DNA of 64,000 bases from Gottfriedia luciferensis (GTDB taxonomy: Bacteria > Bacillota > Bacilli > Bacillales > Bacillaceae_G): NCBI RefSeq assembly GCF_001712755.1, contig NZ_MDKC01000033.1:124001-188000 (forward strand), in the 5' to 3' direction. How positions within the stretch are numbered: position 1 is the stretch's first letter; the number at the start of each line of letters is the position of its first letter. The notes below the pieces were generated by a model. That model searched no databases. It was not told the DNA's origin and worked only from the letters and a program-made list of their open reading frames with translations. The translations under genes were made by a program, and so were the position numbers. Below, in pieces: positions 1 to 8,687 of this stretch.

Positions 1-9
1 TTAGTAATT

Positions 10-1239
10 TTATAAAAGTGCGTCGATATCGATTTCTTCTTCTTTTGTTGACGATTGATTTCGAATCATTTCGTTCTCAAAAATGATTGATTCTCTATTA
101 ACTACAGCTTCATTTATTAGTTCAGTAAAGTCAAAACGACTCTCGTAACGAGCCACCTTATCACGTTTTGGTTTTGTAGTTGGATTAGCTGGAGTAAAGA
201 TTGTACAGCAATCCTCATAAGGTCTAATACTGATATCATACGTATCAATTTTTTTAGCAATATCCATGATTTCTAATTTATCCATAGCTAATAATGGTCT
301 TAAAACTGGATAATTAGTTACTTCATTGATTGTATGCATACTTTCTAATGTTTGGCTTGCCACTTGACCTAAACTTTCACCTGTAGCTAAAGCAAGTGCT
401 TTTCGATCAACAGAAACTTGCTCAGCAATTCTAAGCATAACGCGTCTCATAATTGTCATTGTATAGCTTGCAGGCATTTCTTTATGAATTGCTTTTTGAA
501 TTTCAGTAAATGGTATAACATGCAAAGTCACTCGTCTACAATATCTAGTTAGTTTGCTTGCTAAATCAATAACTTTTTGTTTTGCACGATCACTCGTAAA
601 TGGCGGACTTTCAAAATGAATCGCTTCGATTGACACGCCTCGTTTTAACAACATGTAGGCTGCCACTGGACTATCGATACCTCCAGATAGTAGTAACATA
701 ACTTTTCCGCCAACTCCAACTGGATAGCCACCTGCACCGTATTCTTCTCCACAAGTAATATAAGTCGCATCGTCACGCACTTCTACTCGTACAGCTACAT
801 CTGGCTGATGAACATCTACAGTTAAGTGTTCTGTATTTTGAAGTATATACCCACCTAGCTCGCGATTTAATTGTGGCGTATTTAATGGGAATTGTTTATA
901 ACTACGTTGTACGTTCACTTTAAATGTTTTAACACTATCACCAAGCTCGTTAATAGCCTCAAGAGCACCTTTTTTAATTGCATCTAATTCAGTATCAACT
1001 TTTCTAGCATAACTAAACGTATGAATTCCGAAAACTTCTTTAAGATTGGCAGCAACCTTCTCATGGTCTTCACCATTTAATTTTATATACATACGATCAC
1101 GCGTTGCAGTGATTTTAATTTTTTCAAAAGCTTTTAATCGATTTCGAACATTTTCTCTTAATATACTTGTAAATCGGCCTCGATTTTTTCCTTTTGTAGT
1201 CATTTCTCCATAACGAATTAAAATATATTCTACATTCAT
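10..1239 (-). CDS. thiI: tRNA 4-thiouridine synthase ThiI
   Basis: Adenylates U8 of tRNA and passes sulfur from a cysteine desulfurase to make 4-thiouridine; in many bacteria the family also feeds thiazole synthesis. An N-terminal ferredoxin-like/THUMP half (about residues 1-165) precedes a PP-loop SGGIDS at 185-190. The 409-aa protein lacks the C-terminal rhodanese domain of the enteric enzyme, which is the usual Bacillus form. The ATG follows a GGGG-containing ribosome site and lies 4 nt after the iscS stop, so the two are co-transcribed and functionally paired (sulfur donor plus acceptor). Identification rests on clear family resemblance and synteny. Confidence 0.96.
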   Translation of the reverse strand: MNVEYILIRYGEMTTKGKNRGRFTSILRENVRNRLKAFEKIKITATRDRMYIKLNGEDHEKVAANLKEVFGIHTFSYARKVDTELDAIKKGALEAINELGDSVKTFKVNVQRSYKQFPLNTPQLNRELGGYILQNTEHLTVDVHQPDVAVRVEVRDDATYITCGEEYGAGGYPVGVGGKVMLLLSGGIDSPVAAYMLLKRGVSIEAIHFESPPFTSDRAKQKVIDLASKLTRYCRRVTLHVIPFTEIQKAIHKEMPASYTMTIMRRVMLRIAEQVSVDRKALALATGESLGQVASQTLESMHTINEVTNYPVLRPLLAMDKLEIMDIAKKIDTYDISIRPYEDCCTIFTPANPTTKPKRDKVARYESRFDFTELINEAVVNRESIIFENEMIRNQSSTKEEEIDIDALL

Positions 1240-1243
1240 GCTG

Positions 1244-2386
1244 TTACCCCATTACTTTATATAAATTTTTAATTACTTCTTTAATTATTTTGTTAAACTG
1301 CTCTACTTCACTCATTGTATTTTCATAAGAAAGACTGATTCTGACAGCACTACTTGCTACTTTTTCGCTTTTACCCATACTTTGTAGTACCCGGCTTATC
1401 TCAAAAGTTTTAGAAGAACATGCTGATTTTGTAGAAATAAAAACATTTTCTTCAGATAGAGCATGGACAATTACCTCAGGCTTTAATCCTACAAATGAAA
1501 TATTTATTATATGAGGAGCAAAATCCGATTCTGGTGAGTTCAATACAGCGTAGTCAATCATCTCTAAATTTTGAATAAGTTCATTTCTCATATTATATAG
1601 GTGATCATTCATTGTTTTTTGTTTTTCTAGCGTGATTCTAAGCGCTTTTGCCATCGCAACAATTCCTGCTAGATTTTCCGTACCTGAACGAATCTCTCTT
1701 TCCTGTGACCCACCTGTCATTAAAGATGATAAGGTTACACCTTCTCTAATATATAAAATTCCAGTTCCTTTTACACTATGAAATTTATGACCCGAAATAG
1801 ATAATAAATCAATCGCAGCTTGTTTAATATTTAATGGTACTTTCCCTACCCCTTGAACAGCGTCAACATGGAAAAATATTTTTGGATAATCCGTTAATAA
1901 TCGACCAATTTCTGCTATTGGTTGAATTGCTCCTGTTTCATTATTTACATGAATGACAGAAACTAATATCGTATCATCTCTTAACGCATTTTTTAATTGG
2001 TCAACAGAAATAAACCCCTCTTCGTTTGGGGATAAGTAAGTTACTTCAAATCCTAGATCCTCTAATTGTTTATAAGCTTCATAAATTGATGGATGTTCAA
2101 TTTCAGTCGTAATTAAATGCTTCCCTCTTGAACGATGCATCATGGCAGTTCCCTTTATTGCTAAATTATTCCCCTCTGTACCACCTGATGTAAAGATGAT
2201 CTCTGATGGTTGAACTGACAAAAGCTCAGCAATTTGGTTTCTAGCTTTTGAGAGTAATTGCTCTGAGCGTCCACCTAGCTTATGAATCGAAGAGGGATTT
2301 CCAAAAAACTGGTCCGAAACAGTAATATATGTGTCTAATACCTCTTTATAAGGTTTAGTAGTCGCGCTATTATCAAAATAAATCAT
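1244..2386 (-). CDS. iscS: Cysteine desulfurase, IscS/NifS type (sulfur donor for ThiI)
   Basis: PLP-dependent enzyme that removes sulfur from cysteine as a persulfide for tRNA thiolation. I place the start at the ATG reading [10 protein letters not shown] at 2386: a GGAGG site lies about 11 nt upstream, and the 26-residue extension further upstream overlaps a hairpin and is unlike the family. In this 380-aa form the PLP lysine is about K201 (SGHK) and the persulfide cysteine about C323 (KSACS). It lies between ezrA and thiI, 4 nt before thiI, as in B. subtilis (nifZ-thiI), so it is probably the dedicated ThiI partner rather than the Fe-S cluster enzyme. Confidence 0.94.
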   Translation of the reverse strand: MIYFDNSATTKPYKEVLDTYITVSDQFFGNPSSIHKLGGRSEQLLSKARNQIAELLSVQPSEIIFTSGGTEGNNLAIKGTAMMHRSRGKHLITTEIEHPSIYEAYKQLEDLGFEVTYLSPNEEGFISVDQLKNALRDDTILVSVIHVNNETGAIQPIAEIGRLLTDYPKIFFHVDAVQGVGKVPLNIKQAAIDLLSISGHKFHSVKGTGILYIREGVTLSSLMTGGSQEREIRSGTENLAGIVAMAKALRITLEKQKTMNDHLYNMRNELIQNLEMIDYAVLNSPESDFAPHIINISFVGLKPEVIVHALSEENVFISTKSACSSKTFEISRVLQSMGKSEKVASSAVRISLSYENTMSEVEQFNKIIKEVIKNLYKVMG

Positions 2387-2447
2387 ATTTTTTCCGTACC
2401 TCCATATTGCTTGAGTCCATTTTTCATTATATCTGAAAACAGACGAA

Positions 2448-2474
2448 ACCCCTAAGATTTTCATCTATAGGGGT
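2448..2474 (-). terminator. Weak hairpin between ezrA and iscS
   Basis: Arms acccctatagat / atcttaggggt (minus strand) with one bulge and a 4-nt loop, just after the ezrA stop. The following U tract is poor, so it may attenuate rather than end ezrA transcription. Confidence 0.45.
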
Positions 2475-2482
2475 AGTGTGTA

Positions 2483-4183
2483 CTATTGTTCATTTAGTAT
2501 TTCTTGTAATTTATCGATTGCACCAGGTTCAATTTTCTCAATTGAAACGGCAGCTTCTTCTAGAGCTTCATTATATTGAAATTCTCTAAATAATTGCTCT
2601 GCCTTGTCCATTGACGTTGCCATTTGTACATTTTTACTTCTATAGCGATTTCCATATTGTATCACTTTTTCTACGAAATATCCTTGTTCAATCATATATT
2701 TCGTATCATTATAACAAACATGTACTGCAGTTGCTGCTTTTTCTAGTAAAAATGATACATGCGCCATTTTTAATGGTTTTTTCTCTAATTCCAAATAAAC
2801 AATTTGCATACTTTCTTGAGCATCTTGTATTTGTTTCATAGATGAAACTGGCATACCAGGCAAATTAGAAATTTGAACAAGACGTTTGACCTCTAACATT
2901 AATCGTTTCATTTCAATTAATTGATCACGAGCTTGTAATTCATCTTTTCGAAGTGCTTTTAGCATTTCAACATACATCAAATGAGATTCTTTAACATCTT
3001 CCATTTGCTTTTTTAGTAAATCTAATTCTTCTCTTATGACAGAAAATGCAAGGTCTTGTTCTGCTACACGAATCTGCAATAATTCAAAGCGTTTTGTAAT
3101 GATACTAACTTGCTTTTCAACCATTTTTTGAGCTTGAGTATCTTCATCACTTAATTCATATATTTGCTGAACTAATTGAGTCTCTTCTTTTGTTTTTAAA
3201 TTATCTTCTCGAATACTTTGAATTTCTTCCTGAGAAGTCCATATTTCTTTTTCTACTACAAATTTACTCTCTACTTCTTTTTCTAATAAATCATAGATTG
3301 AATCGACTTTTGCTTTCACAAATTCAAGCTTGTCATTCGCTTCTGTGATATCTAGTTTTTTAATTAATTCGACACATTCGATACATATTTTAGAACAATC
3401 GATTGTTTCATTTTCTAATGCTTCAAAATCAAGCGCATATCCTTCTGCTTTCATTTGCTTTAAACCATCAGTTAAATTATGTATTTGAGAGGGCATCGTA
3501 GTAGAAGATTCAATATATAAATCCGGTATGATTTGCATATTTGATTTCAATATATGTACTTGATCAGCAATTTCATGCACTAAGCCTCTTGCTTCTAAAT
3601 AGTTTCCTTTTTCAGTTGTTTCATTAAATAATTGGATTTGTTGTTTGATATCATCCATTTTTTGTTCCAACTGAGTTTCAGAAATTGAATATAAATGACG
3701 ATGAGTTAATAAAAGCTTTCTTTGCTCAAGATACTCTTGGTTTAATATTTCAATATCCGAATTATTTTGTTCTTCACTACCTACTAGGTCGCTTACCTCA
3801 TTTAGAATTTTTTCGATGTTTGATTCTGCTTCAGTTAGGCTTCCTTCAATTTCACTAATCCCTGCTTTAGCTTTCATGAAATGATATTTATTAATCGCCT
3901 CATCTATTTCTGAGATCGAATCAGTTACTTTTGGTAAAAAAGTTGTAACTAGTTCATCCCAATCGGTTCTCCATTTATCAAAAAGCTCTTCCGTTTGGCC
4001 GGTCATATTTAAGGCCTTTAGCTTTGAAAGTTCATCCGTAACTGGCTTACTCATTAACTGCATTCTCCACGCTTCAAGTTCATCGAGTTTTTTGAATAAA
4101 CGTTGTCGAATTGTTAAGGCTACAATCATTAATGCGATAACAATAGCTATTACGACTAAAATTACATAGAATGTCATTGTCAT
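2483..4183 (-). CDS. ezrA: Septation ring formation regulator EzrA
   Basis: Membrane-anchored regulator of FtsZ-ring assembly at the septum. One N-terminal transmembrane helix (about residues 3-25) is followed by a long cytoplasmic helical/coiled-coil domain; 566 aa is the normal family size. The segment KALNMTGQTEELFDKWR and the C-terminal AAVSIEKIEPGAIDKLQ match the known protein closely. Two start codons are possible (4183 or 4177, MTFYVI); a strong AAAGGAGG lies 12 nt before the first and AGGG 9 nt before the second. Transcribed with, or just upstream of, iscS-thiI. Confidence 0.96.
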   Translation of the reverse strand: MTMTFYVILVVIAIVIALMIVALTIRQRLFKKLDELEAWRMQLMSKPVTDELSKLKALNMTGQTEELFDKWRTDWDELVTTFLPKVTDSISEIDEAINKYHFMKAKAGISEIEGSLTEAESNIEKILNEVSDLVGSEEQNNSDIEILNQEYLEQRKLLLTHRHLYSISETQLEQKMDDIKQQIQLFNETTEKGNYLEARGLVHEIADQVHILKSNMQIIPDLYIESSTTMPSQIHNLTDGLKQMKAEGYALDFEALENETIDCSKICIECVELIKKLDITEANDKLEFVKAKVDSIYDLLEKEVESKFVVEKEIWTSQEEIQSIREDNLKTKEETQLVQQIYELSDEDTQAQKMVEKQVSIITKRFELLQIRVAEQDLAFSVIREELDLLKKQMEDVKESHLMYVEMLKALRKDELQARDQLIEMKRLMLEVKRLVQISNLPGMPVSSMKQIQDAQESMQIVYLELEKKPLKMAHVSFLLEKAATAVHVCYNDTKYMIEQGYFVEKVIQYGNRYRSKNVQMATSMDKAEQLFREFQYNEALEEAAVSIEKIEPGAIDKLQEILNEQ

Positions 4184-4385
4184 TTTCCCTGATGTACCTC
4201 CTTTTACTGCCTTCTGAATCTATTTATTTGTACGTTAATTTTTGAATTAATAAATTGCTCTTTATTTAGGTCATAGTTAATAATAACATGATAAAGTTGA
4301 TTTTTGGCTTAATTTTTTCAATTTTTTCATATTTTTATCAAACTATAATAAATACTGTAAAAGCTTGTAGAAATTTCAGATTTTT

Positions 4386-4435
4386 AAACAACGAAAAACG
4401 CCTTTTCATTGTGATTTTTCACAATGAAAAAGGCG
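4386..4435 (-). terminator. Intrinsic terminator after refZ
   Basis: Stem cgccttttcattgtg / cacaatgaaaaaggcg with a one-base bulge, followed on the minus strand by a U-rich tract. It ends refZ only 6 nt after its stop codon. Confidence 0.85.
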
Positions 4436-4440
4436 AACTT

Positions 4441-5088
4441 TTAGGATGAAAGTTCTACTCGAGTAACAAGTCTCTCATCCATATCGAATAGTGATTCGAT
4501 CCATTTCTCTACATACTCTTTATATCTCTCAAAAAAATACAGATCATTTTGCTGTATATACAATACTTCATTTAAATAGCCTGGAAATAAGTACGGTGTT
4601 GAAAGGAAGGATTTTAATTGGACGAAAAAGACTGAAAATGGCATTGTTAGTTTCGCATTAGACATACGAATAGCATCATAAATTTGAGTAAAAGTATAAC
4701 GCTCTCTTGCTAAATAGGTCATCATAATTTCACGAATGAAGACAGAGTCGATTGTCAACTCTCTGTAAAAAATAGAAGCATATTCCTTTTTTAAAAAGTA
4801 ATAATTAAGTACTTCTCCAACAAGGTTCATTAAAATTAAATTTGCGTTTTTATCATACAATGACAAACAATGTTTATCTAAAATTTCAATATATCCTTCT
4901 AAAAAATCTACTATGATATGTTCAAGTAAACCTTGTTTACCTTTAAAATAATACGAAATCGTCGCAATATTTACATTTGCTTTTTTAGAAATATCCCTTA
5001 CTGAAGTACCTTGGTATCCATTAATTTTAAATAACGTAAGCGCTGTCTCGATGACTTTCTTCTTTGTTGCAAGTTTATCTTGCTCCAT
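4441..5088 (-). CDS. refZ: TetR-family regulator RefZ (FtsZ-affecting, sporulation)
   Basis: DNA-binding protein that in B. subtilis binds sites near the origin and left/right arms and inhibits FtsZ to help position the polar septum and capture chromosome during sporulation. The N-terminal TetR helix-turn-helix (about residues 8-60, NIATISYYFKGKQGLLEH) and a poorly conserved effector domain fit. I prefer the ATG at 5088 (MEQDKL): the AGAGGGTGA element overlaps an upstream GTG at 5097 and sits 5 nt from this ATG. Position between ezrA and ytsP is the same as in B. subtilis (yttP). Confidence 0.87.
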   Translation of the reverse strand: MEQDKLATKKKVIETALTLFKINGYQGTSVRDISKKANVNIATISYYFKGKQGLLEHIIVDFLEGYIEILDKHCLSLYDKNANLILMNLVGEVLNYYFLKKEYASIFYRELTIDSVFIREIMMTYLARERYTFTQIYDAIRMSNAKLTMPFSVFFVQLKSFLSTPYLFPGYLNEVLYIQQNDLYFFERYKEYVEKWIESLFDMDERLVTRVELSS

Positions 5089-5235
5089 ACTCGTCACCCT
5101 CTTTTACAAACATCAATTCCTTTATTAATTAGCGAAATACTAATAAAATCCTCTACAAATCGGTCGACAAAATTACCAGTATTCTTTCGAAATATGCTAT
5201 GATATTTCACATGAAATAGGGAAAGGGGTCTACAA

Positions 5236-5724
5236 ATGTTTCAAAAAGTCGAATATTCAGGTACAAAAGAACAACAATATAATACTCTAACAGCTCAAGT
5301 TAAAGCCTTAATAGATGGCGAACATAACCTAATAGCTAATTTAGCAAATACATCTGCCTTATTAAATCAGTTTTTGCACCAAATAAATTGGGTAGGATTT
5401 TATTTAAAAGATGGCGATCGCAATGAATTAGTATTAGGCCCATTTGTAGGTCTTCCTGCGTGTGTGCGTATACCATACGGCAAGGGAGTTTGCGGCACAT
5501 CTGCTCAAACAAAAACGGTTCAAAGAATCGATAATGTTCACGATTTCCCAGGCCACATCGCTTGTGATGCTGCATCAAATTCAGAGATCGTTATTCCTTT
5601 AATGCATAACGGTGAAGTAATTGGTGTATTAGATATCGATAGTCCGGAATTTAATCGCTTTGATGAAACGGATCAAAAATATCTTCAAGCAATCGTTAAT
5701 TTAATTGAAGAAACAATTAGATAA
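5236..5724 (+). CDS. ytsP: Free methionine-(R)-sulfoxide reductase, GAF-domain (YtsP/fRMsr)
   Basis: Cytosolic GAF-fold enzyme reducing free methionine-R-sulfoxide. The three cysteines that define active fRMsr proteins are present: C76 (GLPACVRIP), C86 (GVCGTSA) and C110 (HIACDAASNSE), spaced exactly as in the E. coli enzyme (offset 8). Length 162 aa is normal. Start ATG follows GGGAAAGGGG. Divergent from refZ and upstream of rpsD as in B. subtilis; ends at its own terminator, so probably monocistronic. Confidence 0.92.
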   Translation: MFQKVEYSGTKEQQYNTLTAQVKALIDGEHNLIANLANTSALLNQFLHQINWVGFYLKDGDRNELVLGPFVGLPACVRIPYGKGVCGTSAQTKTVQRIDNVHDFPGHIACDAASNSEIVIPLMHNGEVIGVLDIDSPEFNRFDETDQKYLQAIVNLIEETIR

Positions 5725-5740
5725 GAAAATTTGATTTCTA

Positions 5741-5770
5741 AAGGAATCCTTTATTGGATTTCTTTTTTAT
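5741..5770 (+). terminator. Intrinsic terminator after ytsP
   Basis: Nine-base-pair stem aaggaatcc / ggatttctt (one G-U pair) followed by a run of six T. Confidence 0.75.
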
Positions 5771-6018
5771 ATTGGGGTCAATATAAAAAATCTATCGTCT
5801 CCTAACTGAAAGACTATTGATAATATATTTTTTTAATTAACTTGCAAAAATTTAACATAATTAACGTCATTATTATTACAAATATCTTTTTTGAGGCACT
5901 ATTTTTAATGCTTTGTAAGTCGTGGATTATCTATTACTTGCAACTAGATTACTAAAGCGAAAATCATACGTTTATAAGACAATTCTATTGTTTTTAAGAT
6001 TATTCTTTTTTATTAAGA

Positions 6019-6149
6019 AGTTGATTGGAACGAAAGGGTGCTCGACTCCTATGGGATTAGCGGGAAGGCTAAAGACCCCGCAGGCTTGCCGAGGAGGCTC
6101 AAGAATCTCGCCGCCCCATGGAAAGCGAGCGCACTGTAGTGGAAATCAT
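6019..6149 (+). repeat. Dispersed long imperfect palindrome, copy A
   Basis: GC-rich, about 130 nt, running from ttgattggaacg through gctcgactcctatggga and ccccatggaaagcgagc to gtagtggaaatca. The same sequence occurs inverted at 21464-21590 and 36827-36953. The two halves are partly self-complementary (tcctatggg / ccccatgga and gctcgac / gcgagc). An open frame across it has no ribosome site and is not a gene. It lies between ytsP and the rpsD promoter. Confidence 0.85.
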
Positions 6150-6225
6150 ACCACAAAGCTTATTTATCAATGATAAGATTAATTGACAAAGTTCTTTTTA
6201 TAAAAAGCTAAAAACAAAACTGCCC

Positions 6226-6254
6226 TTGACTATTTTATACTATCTGGTTATAAT
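6226..6254 (+). promoter_or_regulatory. rpsD SigA promoter
   Basis: TTGACT (6226-6231), 17-nt spacer, TATAAT (6249-6254). Near-consensus; predicted transcription start near 6261. Confidence 0.88.
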
Positions 6255-6260
6255 ATTTTT

Positions 6261-6446
6261 TGTGTAAAATAACGCAGCGTTGTAAGCACAGGCTTGATAT
6301 TTATTTTGTTCCTCTACTGTTTAAGAGGTGTCATCGCGTAACTCTGGCTGCTGGAGCGAGGATACATGAAAGCAAAATAAACAAACTGGGGCTACACGAA
6401 CGTTTTTATTTTACTCCAAAATAAAAACTAAAGGAGGAGACACTCA
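6261..6446 (+). promoter_or_regulatory. rpsD structured leader (S4 autoregulation region)
   Basis: About 185 nt of untranslated leader between promoter and a strong AAAGGAGGAGA site. It contains complementary segments such as ttattttgtt / gcaaaataaa and is GC-richer than its surroundings. In B. subtilis the rpsD leader is bound by S4 for autogenous repression; here that role is inferred from position and size, not from a verified fold. Confidence 0.6.
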
Positions 6447-7049
6447 ATGTCTCGTTATACAGGATCTACTTGGAAATTATCTCGCCGTTTAGGCATTTCA
6501 TTAAGCGGAACAGGTAAAGAATTAGAAAAACGCCCTTACGCACCAGGTCAACACGGACCTAACCAACGCAAAAAATTATCAGAATACGGTTTACAATTAC
6601 AAGAAAAACAAAAACTTCGTCACATGTTCGGTGTTAATGAGCGTCAATTCCGTCGCACTTTTGATATCGCTGGTAAATTAACTGGTAAACATGGTGAAAA
6701 CTTCATGATCTTATTAGAAACTCGTTTAGACAACGTAGTTTACCGTATGGGTCTTGCTCGTACTCGTCGTGCTGCTCGTCAATTAGTTAACCACGGCCAC
6801 ATCTTAGTTGATGGCAAACGTGTAGACATCCCATCTTTCCGTGTGAAAATTGGCCAAACTATCAGCTTACGTGAAAAATCACAAAACTTAGCTGTAGTTA
6901 AAGAAGCTGTTGAAGTTAACAACTTTGTACCTGAGTACATCACTTTCAACGCTGACAAATTAGAAGGTACTTTCAACCGCTTACCAGAGCGTTCTGAATT
7001 ACCAGCTGAAATCAACGAAGCTCTTATCGTTGAATTCTACAACCGTTAA
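6447..7049 (+). CDS. rpsD: 30S ribosomal protein S4
   Basis: Primary 16S rRNA-binding protein needed to start small-subunit assembly and for decoding fidelity. 200 aa, starting [16 protein letters not shown], with the S4 RNA-binding domain at about residues 92-155 ([29 protein letters not shown]). Codon use is that of a highly expressed gene. Monocistronic: own strong promoter, long leader and terminator. The leader suggests self-repression by S4. Confidence 0.99.
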   Translation: MSRYTGSTWKLSRRLGISLSGTGKELEKRPYAPGQHGPNQRKKLSEYGLQLQEKQKLRHMFGVNERQFRRTFDIAGKLTGKHGENFMILLETRLDNVVYRMGLARTRRAARQLVNHGHILVDGKRVDIPSFRVKIGQTISLREKSQNLAVVKEAVEVNNFVPEYITFNADKLEGTFNRLPERSELPAEINEALIVEFYNR

Positions 7050-7076
7050 TCATATCGCTTCTTAGAAAGCGATGAG

Positions 7077-7109
7077 AAACCACAATCAAATTTGATTGTG
7101 GTTTTTTTT
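7077..7109 (+). terminator. Intrinsic terminator after rpsD
   Basis: Perfect 13-bp stem aaccacaatcaaa / tttgattgtggtt followed by a T run. Confidence 0.93.
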
Positions 7110-7127
7110 ATATTTATTTTACACCAT

Positions 7128-7159
7128 AAAAAAAGCCCTCGACTTTACTCGAAGGGCTA
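7128..7159 (-). terminator. Intrinsic terminator for the 7201-7572 gene
   Basis: Minus-strand stem agccct-t-cga / tcg-agggct followed by seven U. Confidence 0.8.
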
Positions 7160-7200
7160 CTTATGCGGAATTGAGAGGTGTATTAAAATAACATTTTATT

Positions 7201-7572
7201 TTATTTTAATTTCACTACCGCTAAGTCATGTTGCATTGCATTATTACCTTCTTGAGGATCAAATGCAATGTCACTAAGTCCAAATACATTTACTACAACA
7301 TCACGATCTTTCGGATGAAGAATTCTTACTTCATAAGCAAATAAAGCTGCTGGAAGTTGGAAAGATCTAAATGTTCTATATTGATTTGGTGGAATTGTTA
7401 CTGTAGATGGGTCAACCATAGGAAGAATCACAGGTGAACCACTTGACCAGTCAAACATTAATACACTCACAGAACGTGAGTCATCCGGGTCAACATTAAG
7501 AGCTTCAACTGTTAAAAACTGAGTACTAGAATGTCTTCTTAATACGCCAGTTGATAAAAATTTTGACGACAT
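7201..7572 (-). CDS. Hypothetical protein, 123 aa
   Basis: I do not recognise the family. The ATG at 7572 (MSSKFLSTGVLRR) has a textbook AAAGGAGTGA site 6 nt upstream; in-frame codons further upstream lack one. No signal peptide or membrane helix. The sequence is rich in short beta-prone stretches (FLTVEALNV, SVSVLMFDW, FAYEVRILH, VVVNVFG), suggesting an all-beta domain. It has its own terminator. A surface or spore-layer role is possible in this genomic setting but nothing in the sequence proves it. Confidence 0.75.
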   Translation of the reverse strand: MSSKFLSTGVLRRHSSTQFLTVEALNVDPDDSRSVSVLMFDWSSGSPVILPMVDPSTVTIPPNQYRTFRSFQLPAALFAYEVRILHPKDRDVVVNVFGLSDIAFDPQEGNNAMQHDLAVVKLK

Positions 7573-7707
7573 CAACGTCACTCCTTTCATATTATTTGGA
7601 CAAGCAAATCCATATAATATAAAATGTTTCAATCAGTAGAAATGAAACGGACATTGGTACAAATTTAATTCATAGTTTTTATAAAAATGATAGATTGCCT
7701 ACAATGA

Positions 7708-8289
7708 TTACATTTGTTTATAGTAGATAGCTTTTAAAATAGATAAACATTCTCTAAAGTATGCTGTCGGTATGATAACTTTTGGTGTTTTTGCAGGAAG
7801 TCCGACTACATTCAACCCTTGTTTTTTAGCCAATTTTAAAGATCTAAATAAATGATAATCATTTGAAACAACGACTACTTGAGCTTGATCGTTATGAATG
7901 AGCTTTTTTGAGAATTTCATATTCTCGTATGTATTTGTTGATAAATCTTCCTTCACAATTCGATCTTCTTCAATTCCTAATTTGATTAATTCAACCCTCA
8001 TACATTCAGCTTCTGATATCAATTCATCATTACCTTTTCCACCTGAAACAATAATTTTTGCACTTTTATTTTCCTTAGCATATTTAGCTGCTGTTTCAAT
8101 TCGATAACGTAAAGCTCTAGTAGGTTTATCCTTTTTCAAACCAGCGCCTAATACGATGATATAATCTGCATTTTTAGGTACTTTATGCTGATATTGTAAA
8201 AAGCTATTTATACCGATAAAAACGATACAGAATACATAACTTAGTATCCCAATAATAATTGTATATGTAATTATTTTAAAAAAGCTCAT
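7708..8289 (-). CDS. YdcF/SanA-like DUF218 membrane protein
   Basis: One N-terminal transmembrane helix (about residues 5-28) followed by an extracellular DUF218 domain. Core motifs are visible: DYIIVLGAGLKKDKPTRALRYRIETA (about 42-67), IIVSGGKGNDELISEAECMR, STNTYENM and VVVSNDYHLFRS. Family members are linked to envelope integrity and cell-wall assembly, with the biochemical activity unsettled. Length 193 aa is typical. It stands alone on the minus strand with about 135 nt to the next minus-strand gene. Family assignment is firm, function is not. Confidence 0.85.
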   Translation of the reverse strand: MSFFKIITYTIIIGILSYVFCIVFIGINSFLQYQHKVPKNADYIIVLGAGLKKDKPTRALRYRIETAAKYAKENKSAKIIVSGGKGNDELISEAECMRVELIKLGIEEDRIVKEDLSTNTYENMKFSKKLIHNDQAQVVVVSNDYHLFRSLKLAKKQGLNVVGLPAKTPKVIIPTAYFRECLSILKAIYYKQM

Positions 8290-8412
8290 TACCTTTATCC
8301 CCTTAAATAAAATTACTTTAGCTTTTATTTTATCGGATAATTAAGTGGATTTCACTAAAATTTGAATATTGCATAAACATTTAACATTATTCCTCATAAA
8401 AAGTTAGACTAC

Positions 8413-8474
8413 AAATAAAAAATCCCCTATATGAAAAGAAATGGATGGATGTCCTTTCTTTCATATAGGGGATT
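8413..8474 (-). terminator. Intrinsic terminator after the 44-aa gene
   Basis: Long stem: aatcccctatatgaaa (minus strand 5' arm) with complementary ttcatataggggatt, followed on the minus strand by a T run. Sits 20 nt beyond the stop of the small gene at 8496. Confidence 0.85.
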
Positions 8475-8495
8475 GATTCAAAATTATTTATTCAA

Positions 8496-8630
8496 CTATC
8501 TAGGATACTTTTCGCCCATTGGATTATGTTGATCCTTTGAAAGCCTTTTTTGATGAGCTTTCGTTTTTGCATCTACATGATTTGCATCACTAGGACGATT
8601 TTTCTTTGAACCACCTGCTGCATGACTCAT
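8496..8630 (-). CDS. Small hydrophilic basic protein, 44 aa
   Basis: A short gene reading MSHAAGGSKKNR...NPMGEKYPR. Support: a strong GGAGGG site 6-7 nt upstream of the ATG, a compact reading frame and a dedicated intrinsic terminator. The product is highly charged, rich in K, H, D and Q, without hydrophobic core, so probably unfolded alone. Such peptides in spore-formers are often spore-core or small acid-soluble proteins, but it does not match any I can name; treat as unknown. Confidence 0.72.
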   Translation of the reverse strand: MSHAAGGSKKNRPSDANHVDAKTKAHQKRLSKDQHNPMGEKYPR

Positions 8631-8687
8631 TTTTTTCCCTCCATTAACCAGTTCGTACAAAAACTAGTTTACGTAGAAACAATTTGT

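Noticed and set aside
2387-2464. 26-residue N-terminal extension of IscS
   Set aside because: Unlike the family; overlaps a hairpin. A good ribosome site precedes the internal ATG at 2386.
5922-6173. 83-codon frame across the palindrome upstream of rpsD
   Set aside because: Lies in a dispersed repeat, lacks a ribosome site, and the corresponding frames in the other copies are broken.
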